A stretch of 53,468 bases of DNA from Peribacillus cavernae (GTDB taxonomy: Bacteria; Bacillota; Bacilli; Bacillales; DSM-1321), in NCBI RefSeq assembly GCF_003989135.1, contig NZ_RYZZ01000045.1:1-53468 (forward strand). The letters are read 5' to 3'. Below the pieces are notes generated by a model. That model ran no database searches, had not been told where the DNA came from, and was given only the letters and a program-made list of their open reading frames with translations. How positions within the stretch are numbered: the stretch's first letter is position 1; the number at the start of each line of letters is the position of its first letter. Shown here in pieces: positions 7,795 through 17,571 of this stretch. A program made the position numbers and the translations under genes.

Positions 7795-8832
7795 CTAATT
7801 TTTTCCTCGCCTTCGTGCAAGATAAAGGAAGAAAGGAAAGCCAACCATAGATACGATTGCTCCTATTGGTGTCTCAAATGGAGCATTTACCATTCTCGCA
7901 GCAGTGTCCGCTAGAACCATTAATACACTTCCAAAGACTGCTGAACATGGGATAATCCAGCGATAATCAGTTCCAACCAGAAAACGGACAATGTGAGGTA
8001 CCATCAATCCAACGAAAGCTATAGATCCAACCAGTGAAACGGCAGTTCCGGCAAGGGTCAATACAACAATCATTAGGACTGTTTTTGTAAGTAAAGTCCG
8101 CTGCCCTAACCCTTTTGCCACTTCTTGACCAAAGCTGAGAATGGTTAACCCTTTAGAAAGCATGATTGCTATTAATATTCCAACAACAACTACCGGGAAA
8201 ACAAGTTTCAACTGAAGCCAGTTTGTCCCTGAAACACCTCCAGCTGTCCAAAATGCAAGGTCTTGGGAGAGGTTATAATACAGCGCTATACCTTCCCCTA
8301 AAGCTGTTAACAATGCTGAGACCGCTGCACCCGCTAAAGTAATACGGAGTGGAGACATTCCTCCCCGGCTCAAAGATCCGAGCCCAAATACCATTCCAGC
8401 TCCTATACCGGCACCAATAAAAGAAATGAACATAATTAATAGATAAGTAGCTCCCGAGTGGAAAGCAAAGACAAGCGCAAGAGCCAGACTTGCGCCTGCG
8501 TTTAAACCAAGTAAACCAGGATCTGCTAGGGGATTCCTTGTCATCCCCTGCATAATGGCACCGCTAACCGCAAAGGCTGCACCAACGATTGCTGCCCCCA
8601 ACTCCCTTGGCAGCCTGATACTAACAATGATTTGATCTGCTTCCCTAGTAGAATCATAGTTAAATATCGATCTCCAAACTGTTAAAAAGTCAATGTTTGC
8701 AGCTCCTACTGAAATGGATAGCACAATACTGCACATAAGGAGAAGAATTCCAAAAGCCAATATTGCTGTACCGATCGCCGGCCGTGAATAAACATTATTA
8801 TCTTTTAACTCTTTGGTTTTTGTAATAATCAT
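7795..8832 (-). CDS. Siderophore ABC permease, FecCD family (first)
   Basis: 345 residues, about nine to ten membrane segments, with SIRLPRELGAAIVGAAFAVSG, TRNPLADPGLLGLNAG and FVGLMVPHIVR, the FecCD pattern. Its ATG overlaps the stop of the binding-protein gene by 4 nt (ATGA), a sign of translational coupling. Resembles B. subtilis YfiZ. It pairs with the next permease to form the heterodimeric pore. Confidence 0.88.
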   Translation of the reverse strand: MIITKTKELKDNNVYSRPAIGTAILAFGILLLMCSIVLSISVGAANIDFLTVWRSIFNYDSTREADQIIVSIRLPRELGAAIVGAAFAVSGAIMQGMTRNPLADPGLLGLNAGASLALALVFAFHSGATYLLIMFISFIGAGIGAGMVFGLGSLSRGGMSPLRITLAGAAVSALLTALGEGIALYYNLSQDLAFWTAGGVSGTNWLQLKLVFPVVVVGILIAIMLSKGLTILSFGQEVAKGLGQRTLLTKTVLMIVVLTLAGTAVSLVGSIAFVGLMVPHIVRFLVGTDYRWIIPCSAVFGSVLMVLADTAARMVNAPFETPIGAIVSMVGFPFFLYLARRRGKN

Positions 8833-9776
8833 TTGCCTTTTGTTAGTGCATCTACAATAAACTCCATCTCTTTTTCCAGTGAGATTGGGTCATTAAAATA
8901 AAAGGACTCTGATTCAAAAGTAATCACATTATTCTTTTGAACCGCAGGAATTCCTTTCCATACATCTGTTTTCATGAAAGAGTTATCCGTAGTAGCAGCT
9001 CCATCTCCAACAAATATATAATCACCAGCGTATTGCGGAATCACCTCTGATGAAATCGCTTTATAGCCAGGACCAAATACTTCTTGATTCACTTTTTCAG
9101 GAGCTTTAAGGCCAAGAGACTGATAGATTACCTCTGTTCCTCGACCCCAGTTCTTTCCATAGACGTAGATATCTTTTCCATATGTTTCGAAAACCATAGC
9201 AGTAGCGTCCTTGCCAATTACTTTTTGGACCTTTTCCTTTTCAACTTTTGCTTTCTCTTGCCACTCATCCACCCATGCTTTAGCTTCCTTTTCTTTACCG
9301 ATAATCTTCCCAATTTCAATATGCTGTTCCAGATAGCTATATTTTTCATAGGTTAAAGAAACTGTTGGAGCAATCTCAGAGTATTTTTTTACATTTTTAT
9401 CATCGGAGTATGTAATGATTAAATCAGGTTCTAATGCCAGAAGCTTTTCTAAAGAATCAACGGTTATTACTTCTGCGCCATCCAACTTGCCTTCATAAAA
9501 TTTATTGGTCTTCGGGTATTCATTGACCGCGATAGGTGTATTTCCAAGTGCTAGTAAATTTCCTGCATAGGTAGCTGCCAGCACAGCAATTCTTTTCGGG
9601 TTGGCAGGCACTTCAATTTCGCCATTTTCAGAATGGTACGTTCTCGTTTTAAATGAAGAATCAGACTTGGTGCTAGCGTTTGTTATTTCGCTATTACCAC
9701 TTCCACATGCTGCCAATAAACCTACTAAAAGAACTGCGATAATACTTAGAAAAAAATGTTTTTTATATCTATCCAT
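8829..9776 (-). CDS. Fe-siderophore binding lipoprotein (YfiY-like)
   Basis: About 315 residues. A lipoprotein signal peptide (YKKHFFLSIIAVLLVGLLAAC, lipobox LAAC) is followed by a periplasmic-binding fold of the FepB/FhuD type (PKRIAVLAATYAGNLLALG, LALEPDLIITYSD). It would be anchored outside the membrane and deliver siderophore to the two permeases. The start is ATG 9776 with GGAG at about 9786-9789; the TTG at 9791 lies at the ribosome site and is rejected. A strong Fur box lies 25 nt upstream. Confidence 0.9.
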   Translation of the reverse strand: MDRYKKHFFLSIIAVLLVGLLAACGSGNSEITNASTKSDSSFKTRTYHSENGEIEVPANPKRIAVLAATYAGNLLALGNTPIAVNEYPKTNKFYEGKLDGAEVITVDSLEKLLALEPDLIITYSDDKNVKKYSEIAPTVSLTYEKYSYLEQHIEIGKIIGKEKEAKAWVDEWQEKAKVEKEKVQKVIGKDATAMVFETYGKDIYVYGKNWGRGTEVIYQSLGLKAPEKVNQEVFGPGYKAISSEVIPQYAGDYIFVGDGAATTDNSFMKTDVWKGIPAVQKNNVITFESESFYFNDPISLEKEMEFIVDALTKGK

Positions 9777-9800
9777 TGTTCTCATCTCCAAATTCCATTT

Positions 9801-9819
9801 GATAATAATAATTATTCTC
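9801..9819 (-). promoter_or_regulatory. Fur box before the binding-protein gene
   Basis: Minus strand GAGAATAATTATTATTATC matches the 19-bp Fur consensus GATAATGATTATCATTATC at 16 positions. Its place between the ATPase gene and the binding-protein gene suggests the latter has its own iron-repressed promoter. Confidence 0.75.
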
Positions 9820-9836
9820 AGTAAAGATTAAAAAAA

Positions 9837-9858
9837 AGATCCTTTACAGTAAATCTTT
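9837..9858 (-). terminator. Possible weak terminator after yusV-like gene
   Basis: AAGAT...ATCTT enclosing TTAC/GTAA overlaps the stop codon of the ATPase gene and is followed leftward by a long T run. Weak stem, so partial read-through into the downstream operon is possible. Confidence 0.35.
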
Positions 9859-10672
9859 ATATTGCCGTTCCTTCCATTGCACGATCCCTGTTAATTAAAT
9901 CATAAGTAAGGCACATCGGTTTTTTGGTTCTTGGGTCAATGCCAATCTCTACATCAATGCTAAAAACACTTCTAAGAACCTGAGAAGTCATAACTTCTTC
10001 TGCATTCCCTTCCTTAATAATGTCACCATCCTTTATGGCCACCATATGATCCGCGAAACGGGCAGCATGATTTAAATCATGAATCACCATAACAACGGTA
10101 CGTTTCTCCGTTTCGTTTAAGTATTGCAGTAGCTCCAAAACCTCTAGCTGATGTGATAAATCCAGATATGTTGTCGGCTCATCAAGAAGAATGATTTCAG
10201 TTTCCTGCGCTAATGCCATGGCAATCCATACTCGTTGCCTCTGTCCTCCTGAAAGAGCGTCGACCGCTCTGTCCCTGAAGGTGGAAATGCCAGTTACCCG
10301 AAGTGCCCATTCCATTACTTCACGATCTTTATCCTGCAGCGTTCCCATCCCCTTTTGATATGGAAACCTTCCATAGGAGACTAATTCTGCAACCGTTAGT
10401 CCCTCTGGGGCATCGGGTGATTGGGGCAGGATCGCCATCTTTTGAGCAATCTTTTTTGTCGATTCTTTACTAATTTGTTTTCCATCTAAATACACAGAGC
10501 CGGATTTCGCAGTCAGTATTCGAGACAATGTCTTCAAAACTGTAGATTTTCCACATCCATTTGGTCCAATAATTGTAGTAATTTTCCCATCAGGAATGTC
10601 CATGTTTAAATTATTGACGATATCATAGTCTCCATACGATATTCTTAAATTCTCTGTAAAAAGTCGCGACAT
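9857..10672 (-). CDS. Siderophore ABC transporter ATPase (YusV-like)
   Basis: 271 residues. Walker A GPNGCGKST (about 36-44), Q-loop PQSP, signature LSGGQRQR, Walker B IILLDEPTTYLD and switch His in VIHDLNHAARF. FepC/FhuC-type ATPase driving Fe-siderophore import. B. subtilis YusV serves the YfiYZ-YfhA importer but is encoded elsewhere; here all four parts are contiguous. A Fur-like site lies about 130 nt upstream. Confidence 0.92.
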   Translation of the reverse strand: MSRLFTENLRISYGDYDIVNNLNMDIPDGKITTIIGPNGCGKSTVLKTLSRILTAKSGSVYLDGKQISKESTKKIAQKMAILPQSPDAPEGLTVAELVSYGRFPYQKGMGTLQDKDREVMEWALRVTGISTFRDRAVDALSGGQRQRVWIAMALAQETEIILLDEPTTYLDLSHQLEVLELLQYLNETEKRTVVMVIHDLNHAARFADHMVAIKDGDIIKEGNAEEVMTSQVLRSVFSIDVEIGIDPRTKKPMCLTYDLINRDRAMEGTAI

Positions 10673-10800
10673 GTATTTACCTCCTTTTTATCTCTTAAAT
10701 AGTAAGGTCAAAAGAGAATTTATTATTTATTAGGTATCTAAAGTAAGTACATAATCATTTCCTCACTTTACTATTTTCACTTTTACCTAGTAACATAATT

Positions 10801-10819
10801 GAAAACAATTATCATTCTC
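10801..10819 (-). promoter_or_regulatory. Fur box upstream of the ATPase gene
   Basis: Minus strand GAGAATGATAATTGTTTTC matches the Fur consensus at 14 of 19 positions. It lies in the 301-bp divergent spacer 10673-10973 between the ATPase gene and gsaB; nothing else is clear there except a possible -10 TAGAAT (10925-10930) for gsaB. Confidence 0.6.
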
Positions 10820-10973
10820 AATTAAATCTTATTTAAATTAACCTAATATGTCAACAGTACTTTTTTAATATTTTCCGCTAAATCAAGACGTTATGCAGAT
10901 TCAGATTTTTTATTAAAAAAATGCTAGAATAAAGATTGGTAACTTCGCAATACGATTAGGAGGGCAATTTAAA

Positions 10974-12281
10974 ATGAAGTATACAAATTCAGAGAATTTA
11001 CATAAGGAAGCTTTAGAACATATTGTCGGCGGTGTGAACTCCCCTTCCCGTTCCTACAAGGCTGTCGGCGGAGGATCTCCCGTAGTAATGGAACGTGCCA
11101 AGGGGGCTTATTTCTGGGATGTTGATGGAAACAAATACATCGATTATTTGGCGGCGTATGGACCGATTATCACTGGCCACGCACATCCTCACATTAATGA
11201 AGCGATCAAACAAGCAGCCGAAACCGGGGTTCTTTATGGGACACCTACCGCGCATGAAGTCAAATTTGCAAAAATGCTGAAGAAAGCCATGCCATTTATG
11301 GAGAAGGTTCGTTTTGTAAACTCAGGGACCGAGGCTGTAATGACGACCATTCGTGTTGCCCGCGCCTATACGGGCCGGGACAAAGTCATCAAATTTGCGG
11401 GCTGTTATCACGGCCACTCCGATCTGGTTCTCGTTGCCGCTGGCTCCGGGCCTTCCACATTAGGTACACCTGATTCAGCCGGAGTACCAAAAAGCATCGC
11501 ACAGGAAGTCATCACGGTTCCGTTTAATGATATTGAGCCATTTAAAGACGCAATGGAAAAGTGGGGAGACCAAATTGCTGCCGTGCTTGTAGAGCCGATT
11601 GTAGGAAACTTCGGAATTGTCGAGCCAAACCCTGGGTTTTTGGAATCCGTTGTCGAACTAACGCACGAAGCAGGATCGCTTGTCATTTTTGACGAGGTGA
11701 TTACAGCCTTCCGTTTTATGTATGGCGGCGCCCAGGATTTACTGGGCATTCAACCTGACTTAACCGCTTTAGGGAAAATTATTGGCGGGGGACTGCCGAT
11801 CGGTGCTTACGGCGGCAAAAAAGAGATTATGGAAACAGTCGCTCCACTTGGCCCTGCCTACCAGGCCGGTACGATGGCGGGAAATCCTGCATCGATCCTA
11901 TCGGGGATTGCTTGTTTGGAGGTTCTGAAACAGGAAGGTGTTTACGAGGAACTGAACAGACTTGGCGCCATCCTCGAAGAAGGGATTTCACGGGCAGCTG
12001 CACAATACCAAATCCCGATTACAATCAATCGCTTAAAAGGTGCCTTGACGATCTTCTTCACAACAGAAAAAGTCGAAAACTATACACAGGCTGAAAACAC
12101 AGATGGTCATATGTTCGCTACATTCTTTAAGCTGATGCTTCACCAGGGCATCAATCTTGCGCCGTCAAAATATGAAGCCTGGTTTTTAACAATCGCGCAT
12201 ACCGAGGAAGATATAATTCATACTTTAAAAGCGGTTGAACATGCATTCAAATCATTAGCATCCCAATCTATAAACGCATAA
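10974..12281 (+). CDS. gsaB: Glutamate-1-semialdehyde 2,1-aminomutase
   Basis: 435 residues, PLP-dependent class III aminotransferase fold. Converts glutamate-1-semialdehyde to 5-aminolevulinate, the precursor of heme. Seen: [16 protein letters not shown] near the N-terminus, [21 protein letters not shown], and the PLP lysine in [25 protein letters not shown] precedes the ATG. Named gsaB, not hemL, because it sits in the bcp-ygaE neighbourhood as the second copy does in B. subtilis. Confidence 0.95.
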   Translation: MKYTNSENLHKEALEHIVGGVNSPSRSYKAVGGGSPVVMERAKGAYFWDVDGNKYIDYLAAYGPIITGHAHPHINEAIKQAAETGVLYGTPTAHEVKFAKMLKKAMPFMEKVRFVNSGTEAVMTTIRVARAYTGRDKVIKFAGCYHGHSDLVLVAAGSGPSTLGTPDSAGVPKSIAQEVITVPFNDIEPFKDAMEKWGDQIAAVLVEPIVGNFGIVEPNPGFLESVVELTHEAGSLVIFDEVITAFRFMYGGAQDLLGIQPDLTALGKIIGGGLPIGAYGGKKEIMETVAPLGPAYQAGTMAGNPASILSGIACLEVLKQEGVYEELNRLGAILEEGISRAAAQYQIPITINRLKGALTIFFTTEKVENYTQAENTDGHMFATFFKLMLHQGINLAPSKYEAWFLTIAHTEEDIIHTLKAVEHAFKSLASQSINA

Positions 12282-12298
12282 AAATACAAATAAGATTC

Positions 12299-12331
12299 AA
12301 CCTCGAGATTAATAATCTTCCCGGGGTTTTT
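12299..12331 (+). terminator. Weak gsaB terminator
   Basis: AACCTCGAGATT and AATCTTCCCGGGGTT form an imperfect hairpin followed by TTTTT. Mismatches lower confidence. Confidence 0.4.
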
Positions 12332-12428
12332 CCGAAGTAATGATTTGAAAACGTTTACAATTGGATATTCTTAAACATAAACTGGATTCATCCCTCCATT
12401 AATATTATCCAACATTATGTATAAATAA

Positions 12429-12457
12429 TTGATTTCTGAAAATTTAAATGATACTAT
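12429..12457 (+). promoter_or_regulatory. Candidate promoter of the glutamate synthase gene
   Basis: TTGATT (12429-12434), 17-nt spacer, TACTAT (12452-12457). The implied leader is about 130 nt and contains an imperfect dyad, TCAGAAGGTT/AAACCTCTGA (12514-12533), that could be an operator. Otherwise 12282-12594 holds no gene. Confidence 0.35.
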
Positions 12458-12594
12458 TATGTTACTATTCTAAATTCTATATAATGCCCTTTCTTCGTTC
12501 TTTACACTCTGTATCAGAAGGTTAAACCTCTGAATCTAAAGTTTTCCTTTTTCCCCCGTTATAGAATCTCTAAAAATGCTAAATCATATAGGAG

Positions 12595-15500
12595 GTGAAG
12601 GCAGCCAATAAGGGCCTCCCTTATTTAACGCCGAAACAAATGACACAACAATGGACCCCGAGTTTATTTAAGGAATTTTATAAACAAGAGCACGACGCAT
12701 GCGGTATCGTGTCCAGCATTGAGAAAAAGAAAGTCCCGACCAGGGAAAATATCTTTGCTGTCATCAATGCGCTTGTCAAAATGAATCACCGTGCTGGTTT
12801 TATCAACGGTGAAGGCGATGGCGTCGGCATTCACATTGATATTCCAAAGTCACTTTGGAAACAGAAGCTTACGGAGGCAGATATCGATTCAGCTGCAGTA
12901 GACAGCGACTTCTTTATAGTAGGCCATCTCTTCTTAAGCAGCAAAGCCGAGACCGAAGCGCTTAAGAAAGAAGTAAGGAATAAATTGAAGCAACAGGGAC
13001 TTACCCTGCTTTTCGAAACGGACAAAGCATACCGTTCAGCGGCGCTTGGCCCGATTGCCATCCAGGAAAACCCGGTATTTTGGCAATTCGCCTGTACCTC
13101 TGATCTTTCTGATCAAAAAGAATTATCAAAAGCTCTTTTTGAGCTGACACCAGCAATTGAAGAAAATGACAACATTCACGTGGCATCTCTCAGCCAGTAT
13201 CATGCTGTGTATAAAGTAATGGGTGCCGGAGATATTCTGCCACATTATTATCCTGATCTCGCTGATCCGCTTGTCGCATCTACGATGACACTTGGCCATA
13301 ACCGCTACTCGACGAATACTTTGTCCAGTTTCTTCCGCGTGCAGCCGTTTAGTGTGCTGGGACATAACGGTGAAATCAATACCATCAGCAAGCTCCGTGA
13401 TGAAGCCAAAATGGTAGGAGTGCCGCTTGTAAAAGACGGCAGTGATTCGCAGGATTTAAGCCGTACAATCGAAACATTCATCTCAAGGGACGGCTATTCC
13501 TTATTTGAAGCGGTCGATCTGCTATTCCCGCCAATTATCAATGAAATGAAAGTTTATCCGGAGCATCTGCAAAACCTGTACACCTATTTACGGGAAGCCT
13601 GGGGACATTTTGCTCAAGGTCCTGCCGGGATTATCTCCCGATTTGGTGATGAAGCCGTATTTTCGGTAGACTCTTTAGGTCTGCGTCCGCTATGGAATAT
13701 AGAAACAGAAACTTCCTATTTATTCTCTTCAGAACCAGGGATCATTCCCTCATCTGAATATACCGGAGATCCGAAGCCGCTCGGCCCAGGGGAAAAAGTC
13801 GGGCTGAAATGGGAAGGAGATTCTATCAAGCTATTTAATTACAAAAACTATCAAGAAGAAGTCTATGAAAGATACAGCAAGCGTTTCATGCTTTCGAATG
13901 ACCATATCCGCCTTAATCCACCTGTATTCGAAAAGGTTGTGTCTACCGAGCAGCCTCCAGGAATCCATAATGGGCAATATAAAGCATTCGGCTGGGAACG
14001 CGATCACGTCCAGCTGGTAGAGCAGATGGCTGAAAAAGGTGTGGAACCTATCCGCTCATTGGGCCATGATGCACCCTTGGCTGCCCTAAACCCGCAGAGA
14101 AAAAACCTGGCAGACTATATTAAGGAAAGTGTCGCTGTCGTAACCAATCCGGCAATTGACCGTGACCGGGAAACAGAACATTTCTCTACCCGGACGATTA
14201 TCGGTAAGCGGCCGTCCTTATTTAAGAAGGAGGAGACCGGGAAAGTCACTGAACTCCTGACTCCGCTCTTAATTGAAGGACAAATGGGCTATGATTGTAC
14301 GAATACACTCTCCCAGCCAAGCTATGACCAATTCGTGAACTACTTTCAGGAACAGCAGCTGGCACACTCTATCTCTGCAACATTTACCGAAAAGGAAGAT
14401 GTCCAGGAAGCATTAGACAGACTAGCAGCTGAAGCAGCTGAAGCTGTAGACCGCGGGAAGACACTGATTGTTCTTGATGATGCAGCAGCTCATCAAAACG
14501 GAAATCTCTGGCTTGATCCGCATTTGGTTGTTTCAGCTGTCGATCAGGCGCTTGTCAACACTGGAAAACGGCGCGACTGCTCCCTGTTGCTAAGATCCGC
14601 CTCCATCCGTTCATTGCACGATATCATTGTTGCATACGGGCTTGGAGCAAATCTGATCAGCCCGTATTTCATGTTCTTATCTTTATCCAGTGATACCACT
14701 ACACCAACAATTAATTTGTATAATGCTTTAACAAAAGGACTTGAGAAAGTCATCTCGACAATCGGCATCCATGAGTTAAGAGGATATGGCCGCCTGTTCT
14801 CAAGCATTGGCCTCCACGCGGAAATCGGCAAGTATTTAAATGTAGTCAATTTCTTCGGCTCTGATCAATTGGCACAGGATTTTAAAAAATTAAAAGAGGA
14901 TGCCAAACAGCGCGCCATTGATTATAACAATGAAAAAGAAAGAGTCGGACGGACGTTCACTTTGTTTCCAAGAATCTGGAAATCCATCGGGGAGGTCGCT
15001 GCGACCGGCGACTATACTGCCTACGGTGAAAAGATTTCTGAACAGGAAGAAGCAAATCCAACTACCATTAGGCATTTAACCAGATTGAAAGCAGCAGATA
15101 CTCCAGTCCCTGCAGAAGAAGTCAATATATCTGTTGGAAACCAAAGCTTGCCATTTGTGATTTCATCCATGTCTTTTGGATCACAAAATGAAACAGCTTT
15201 TCGCGCATATGCAGAAGCTGCTGACCGTTTAAACATGATCAGTATGAATGGTGAAGGTGGAGAAATAAAGGATATGCTTGGCAAATATCCGAAATCTCGC
15301 GGCCAGCAAATCGCATCCGGGCGTTTTGGGGTAAATGCAGAGCTGCTTAACTCTTCTAACCTGCTCGAAATAAAAATCGGCCAGGGAGCTAAACCGGGTG
15401 AAGGCGGCCATCTTCCAGGTTCCAAAGTTACAGCGAAAATTGCCGAAGCCCGTAATGCCACTATCGGATCGGATTTGATTTCGCCATCCAACAACCATGA

Positions 15501-17112
15501 TATTTATTCGATTGAAGATCTGGCACAAATGATTCATGAGTTGAAAACGGCAAACGATAAAGCAAGAGTTGCCGTTAAAGTTCCCGTCGTACCTAACATC
15601 GGCACAATTGCGGTAGGTATCGCTAAAGCTGGTGCCGATATCATCACTCTGTCCGGCTTTGATGGCGGTACAGGTGCGGCCCGTATTCACGCCCTGCAGC
15701 ATGTCGGGCTTCCTGTAGAAATAGGCGTTAAAGCGGCGCACAATGCTCTGCTTGAAGCTGGTATCCGCCAAAACGTGGAAATCTGGGCAGATGGCGGCCT
15801 GAAAAGCTCAATGGACGTGTTGAAAGTAATGCTTCTTGGTGCAAACCGGGTCGGCTTCGGTACCCTTTCGATGATTGCCGTCGGTTGTACAGCCTGCCGC
15901 GGCTGTCACCTTGATACATGCCATGTCGGCATTGCCACACAGATTGAATCGGAAGCACAGGCGAAGGAGCATGGTTTACGCCGTTTCGTCCCGCGTAAGT
16001 TTAATCCGGCCGTACAAGGATTGATGAACATGTTCACCGCGTTTGGCAATGAACTAAAAGTGCTGACTGCCTCTCTCGGCATCAAAAACCTTCAAGAAAT
16101 TGTCGGACGTTCAGATTTACTGGTCCAAACAAAAGGGAAAGAATTGCTCGACTTGACGTACCTGTTAAAAACATTGGAGATCAGCCAATTCTCCCATAAA
16201 GAAGCAGCTGATTCCGTAAAAGAAGGTGCTATGCAAGTAGCTGTCGGAGCGGAATATTTGGATTCCAGGGTAGATGAACTTCATGAATCACGTGCATACA
16301 GCTCCATCACTTCTGAACAGCGTGTCCTTGGAAGCCGTGTATCATGCCACCGTGTCCGCGGAAGATTGGATGGTTCCTATAAGAACCTCCCTCCTGTCCA
16401 GCTGACCTATAAAGACGGGTCCATTCCCGGCAACGGCCTGGGTGCATATAACAGCGAAGGCATCCAGATTCGTGTAAGCGGCGGAGCCCAGGACGGAATT
16501 GGCAAAGCGGCCATCGGCGGTAATATTCTTATCTTTAAATCTCCCGGCAAGGACGGGTTGTACTATAATGGTTCGGTTGGCAAAGGCTTTGGTTACGGTG
16601 CACAACACGGCTTGCTTGTAGCACAGGGAGATGCCGATGCCCGTGCCGGCATTAGGCTTTCCGGCGCCGATATGATTATCGGCGGCCAGTTAAAACAGCC
16701 AATTCCAGAAAATGAAACTGGTAATCTTGCGGTTCATTCAAACATTAAAGGCTTTGCATTTGAGTATATGACTAACGGAAGAGGCTTGGTCCTCGGCGAT
16801 CCGGGTCCATGGATTTGTGCTGGTATGACAGGCGGTGTTGTTTATTTACGTAAGCAGCCCGTAGCCGGTTTAACAAAAGATGCACTTCAAAGACGGATTG
16901 CAAAAGGGGCGAAGGTTTCTATCGAGCCGCTGTCTGCAACAGGATTGCGTGATATAAATGAGCTTCTTGGCAAGTATGTTTCATTGCTTCAGGAGCAGGG
17001 CCAAGAGGAAGAAGCTTCATCATTAGAACAACTGCTTGTTTTTCCTGAACAGCATTTTGTACAGATCGTACCGGTCAAAGAGCAGGCTGACCCTTCGGTA
17101 TCTACAGAATGA
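12595..17112 (+). CDS. Glutamate synthase large subunit (stand-alone)
   Basis: About 1505 residues. Domains in order: N-terminal class II glutaminase with the nucleophile in EHDACGIV (C36 from the GTG start, exposed after propeptide cleavage), central domain, FMN-binding synthase barrel (GEGGEIKDMLGKYPKSRGQQIASG, GAKPGEGGHLPGSKV), a 3Fe-4S cysteine set CTACRGCHLDTC and a C-terminal GXGXG helix domain. It makes two glutamates from glutamine and 2-oxoglutarate. No small subunit lies next to it, so its electron donor is elsewhere or is ferredoxin. The start is unclear: the strong AGGAGGTGAAGG (12590-12600) overlaps the GTG at 12595, and the first in-frame ATG is at 12640. Confidence 0.9.
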   Translation: MKAANKGLPYLTPKQMTQQWTPSLFKEFYKQEHDACGIVSSIEKKKVPTRENIFAVINALVKMNHRAGFINGEGDGVGIHIDIPKSLWKQKLTEADIDSAAVDSDFFIVGHLFLSSKAETEALKKEVRNKLKQQGLTLLFETDKAYRSAALGPIAIQENPVFWQFACTSDLSDQKELSKALFELTPAIEENDNIHVASLSQYHAVYKVMGAGDILPHYYPDLADPLVASTMTLGHNRYSTNTLSSFFRVQPFSVLGHNGEINTISKLRDEAKMVGVPLVKDGSDSQDLSRTIETFISRDGYSLFEAVDLLFPPIINEMKVYPEHLQNLYTYLREAWGHFAQGPAGIISRFGDEAVFSVDSLGLRPLWNIETETSYLFSSEPGIIPSSEYTGDPKPLGPGEKVGLKWEGDSIKLFNYKNYQEEVYERYSKRFMLSNDHIRLNPPVFEKVVSTEQPPGIHNGQYKAFGWERDHVQLVEQMAEKGVEPIRSLGHDAPLAALNPQRKNLADYIKESVAVVTNPAIDRDRETEHFSTRTIIGKRPSLFKKEETGKVTELLTPLLIEGQMGYDCTNTLSQPSYDQFVNYFQEQQLAHSISATFTEKEDVQEALDRLAAEAAEAVDRGKTLIVLDDAAAHQNGNLWLDPHLVVSAVDQALVNTGKRRDCSLLLRSASIRSLHDIIVAYGLGANLISPYFMFLSLSSDTTTPTINLYNALTKGLEKVISTIGIHELRGYGRLFSSIGLHAEIGKYLNVVNFFGSDQLAQDFKKLKEDAKQRAIDYNNEKERVGRTFTLFPRIWKSIGEVAATGDYTAYGEKISEQEEANPTTIRHLTRLKAADTPVPAEEVNISVGNQSLPFVISSMSFGSQNETAFRAYAEAADRLNMISMNGEGGEIKDMLGKYPKSRGQQIASGRFGVNAELLNSSNLLEIKIGQGAKPGEGGHLPGSKVTAKIAEARNATIGSDLISPSNNHDIYSIEDLAQMIHELKTANDKARVAVKVPVVPNIGTIAVGIAKAGADIITLSGFDGGTGAARIHALQHVGLPVEIGVKAAHNALLEAGIRQNVEIWADGGLKSSMDVLKVMLLGANRVGFGTLSMIAVGCTACRGCHLDTCHVGIATQIESEAQAKEHGLRRFVPRKFNPAVQGLMNMFTAFGNELKVLTASLGIKNLQEIVGRSDLLVQTKGKELLDLTYLLKTLEISQFSHKEAADSVKEGAMQVAVGAEYLDSRVDELHESRAYSSITSEQRVLGSRVSCHRVRGRLDGSYKNLPPVQLTYKDGSIPGNGLGAYNSEGIQIRVSGGAQDGIGKAAIGGNILIFKSPGKDGLYYNGSVGKGFGYGAQHGLLVAQGDADARAGIRLSGADMIIGGQLKQPIPENETGNLAVHSNIKGFAFEYMTNGRGLVLGDPGPWICAGMTGGVVYLRKQPVAGLTKDALQRRIAKGAKVSIEPLSATGLRDINELLGKYVSLLQEQGQEEEASSLEQLLVFPEQHFVQIVPVKEQADPSVSTE

Positions 17113-17230
17113 CATAAGACAAAGCGCAAGCGCCTTGAAAAAAGAAACGTTAATTAGAGCCGCCACGTCCTTATGTCTTCATCGATACTACTAGCACGTC
17201 CTGTACGTGGGGGCAGGCGATGGAGCTATG
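17111..17230. repeat. Interspersed GC-rich repeat-like element
   Basis: Contains AAAGCGCAAGCGCCTTG, a CACGT/ACGTG dyad around CCTGT and AGGCGATGGAGCTA, the style of short palindromic intergenic repeats common in Bacillus genomes. GACATAAG (17111-17118) and CTTATGTC (17170-17177) form an outer inverted repeat that overlaps the glutamate synthase stop. Confidence 0.45.
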
Positions 17231-17292
17231 TACCAATAACATTAATTTCTTTTCTTTTTTAAAAACTGGTTACTCACCTGAGTACCAGCTCT

Positions 17293-17333
17293 GCTTGTGG
17301 AGAAAGGAGTTCTTTCTCTACAAGCTTTTTTTT
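17293..17333 (+). terminator. Glutamate synthase terminator
   Basis: GCTTGTGGAGAAAG, 5-nt loop, CTTTCTCTACAAGC (one mismatch) followed by eight T. Confidence 0.88.
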
Positions 17334-17355
17334 CACGGTCAATAAAATTCTTCCA

Positions 17356-17415
17356 AAAAGGATTGCCACAAAACTAGTCTTTCTTTTCTCGTTTTGTGGC
17401 ATCCTTTTCATGTTT
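17356..17415. terminator. Second long hairpin after glutamate synthase
   Basis: AAAAGGAT + GCCACAAAAC (17356-17374) pair with GTTTTGTGGC + ATCCTTTT (17391-17408), 18 bp with one bulged base. T-rich sequence follows on the right. Backup terminator or dispersed palindrome. Confidence 0.5.
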
Positions 17416-17571
17416 TTCATGCTGTGATAAGTAACATCTATCTATTCGCTATTCTCTACTCTTCGACCGGCAGCGAAGCCCATTTAGACCTCACATGTGA
17501 TACACATTTCGTATAACATTAAAGTGATTCACAACATCATAGTCCATCCTAAGCTTTCCCCTTCGTAGACA

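Noticed and set aside
15021..15771. Long antisense ORFs inside the glutamate synthase gene
   Set aside because: Shadows of a strong coding frame; no start sites or recognisable domains.
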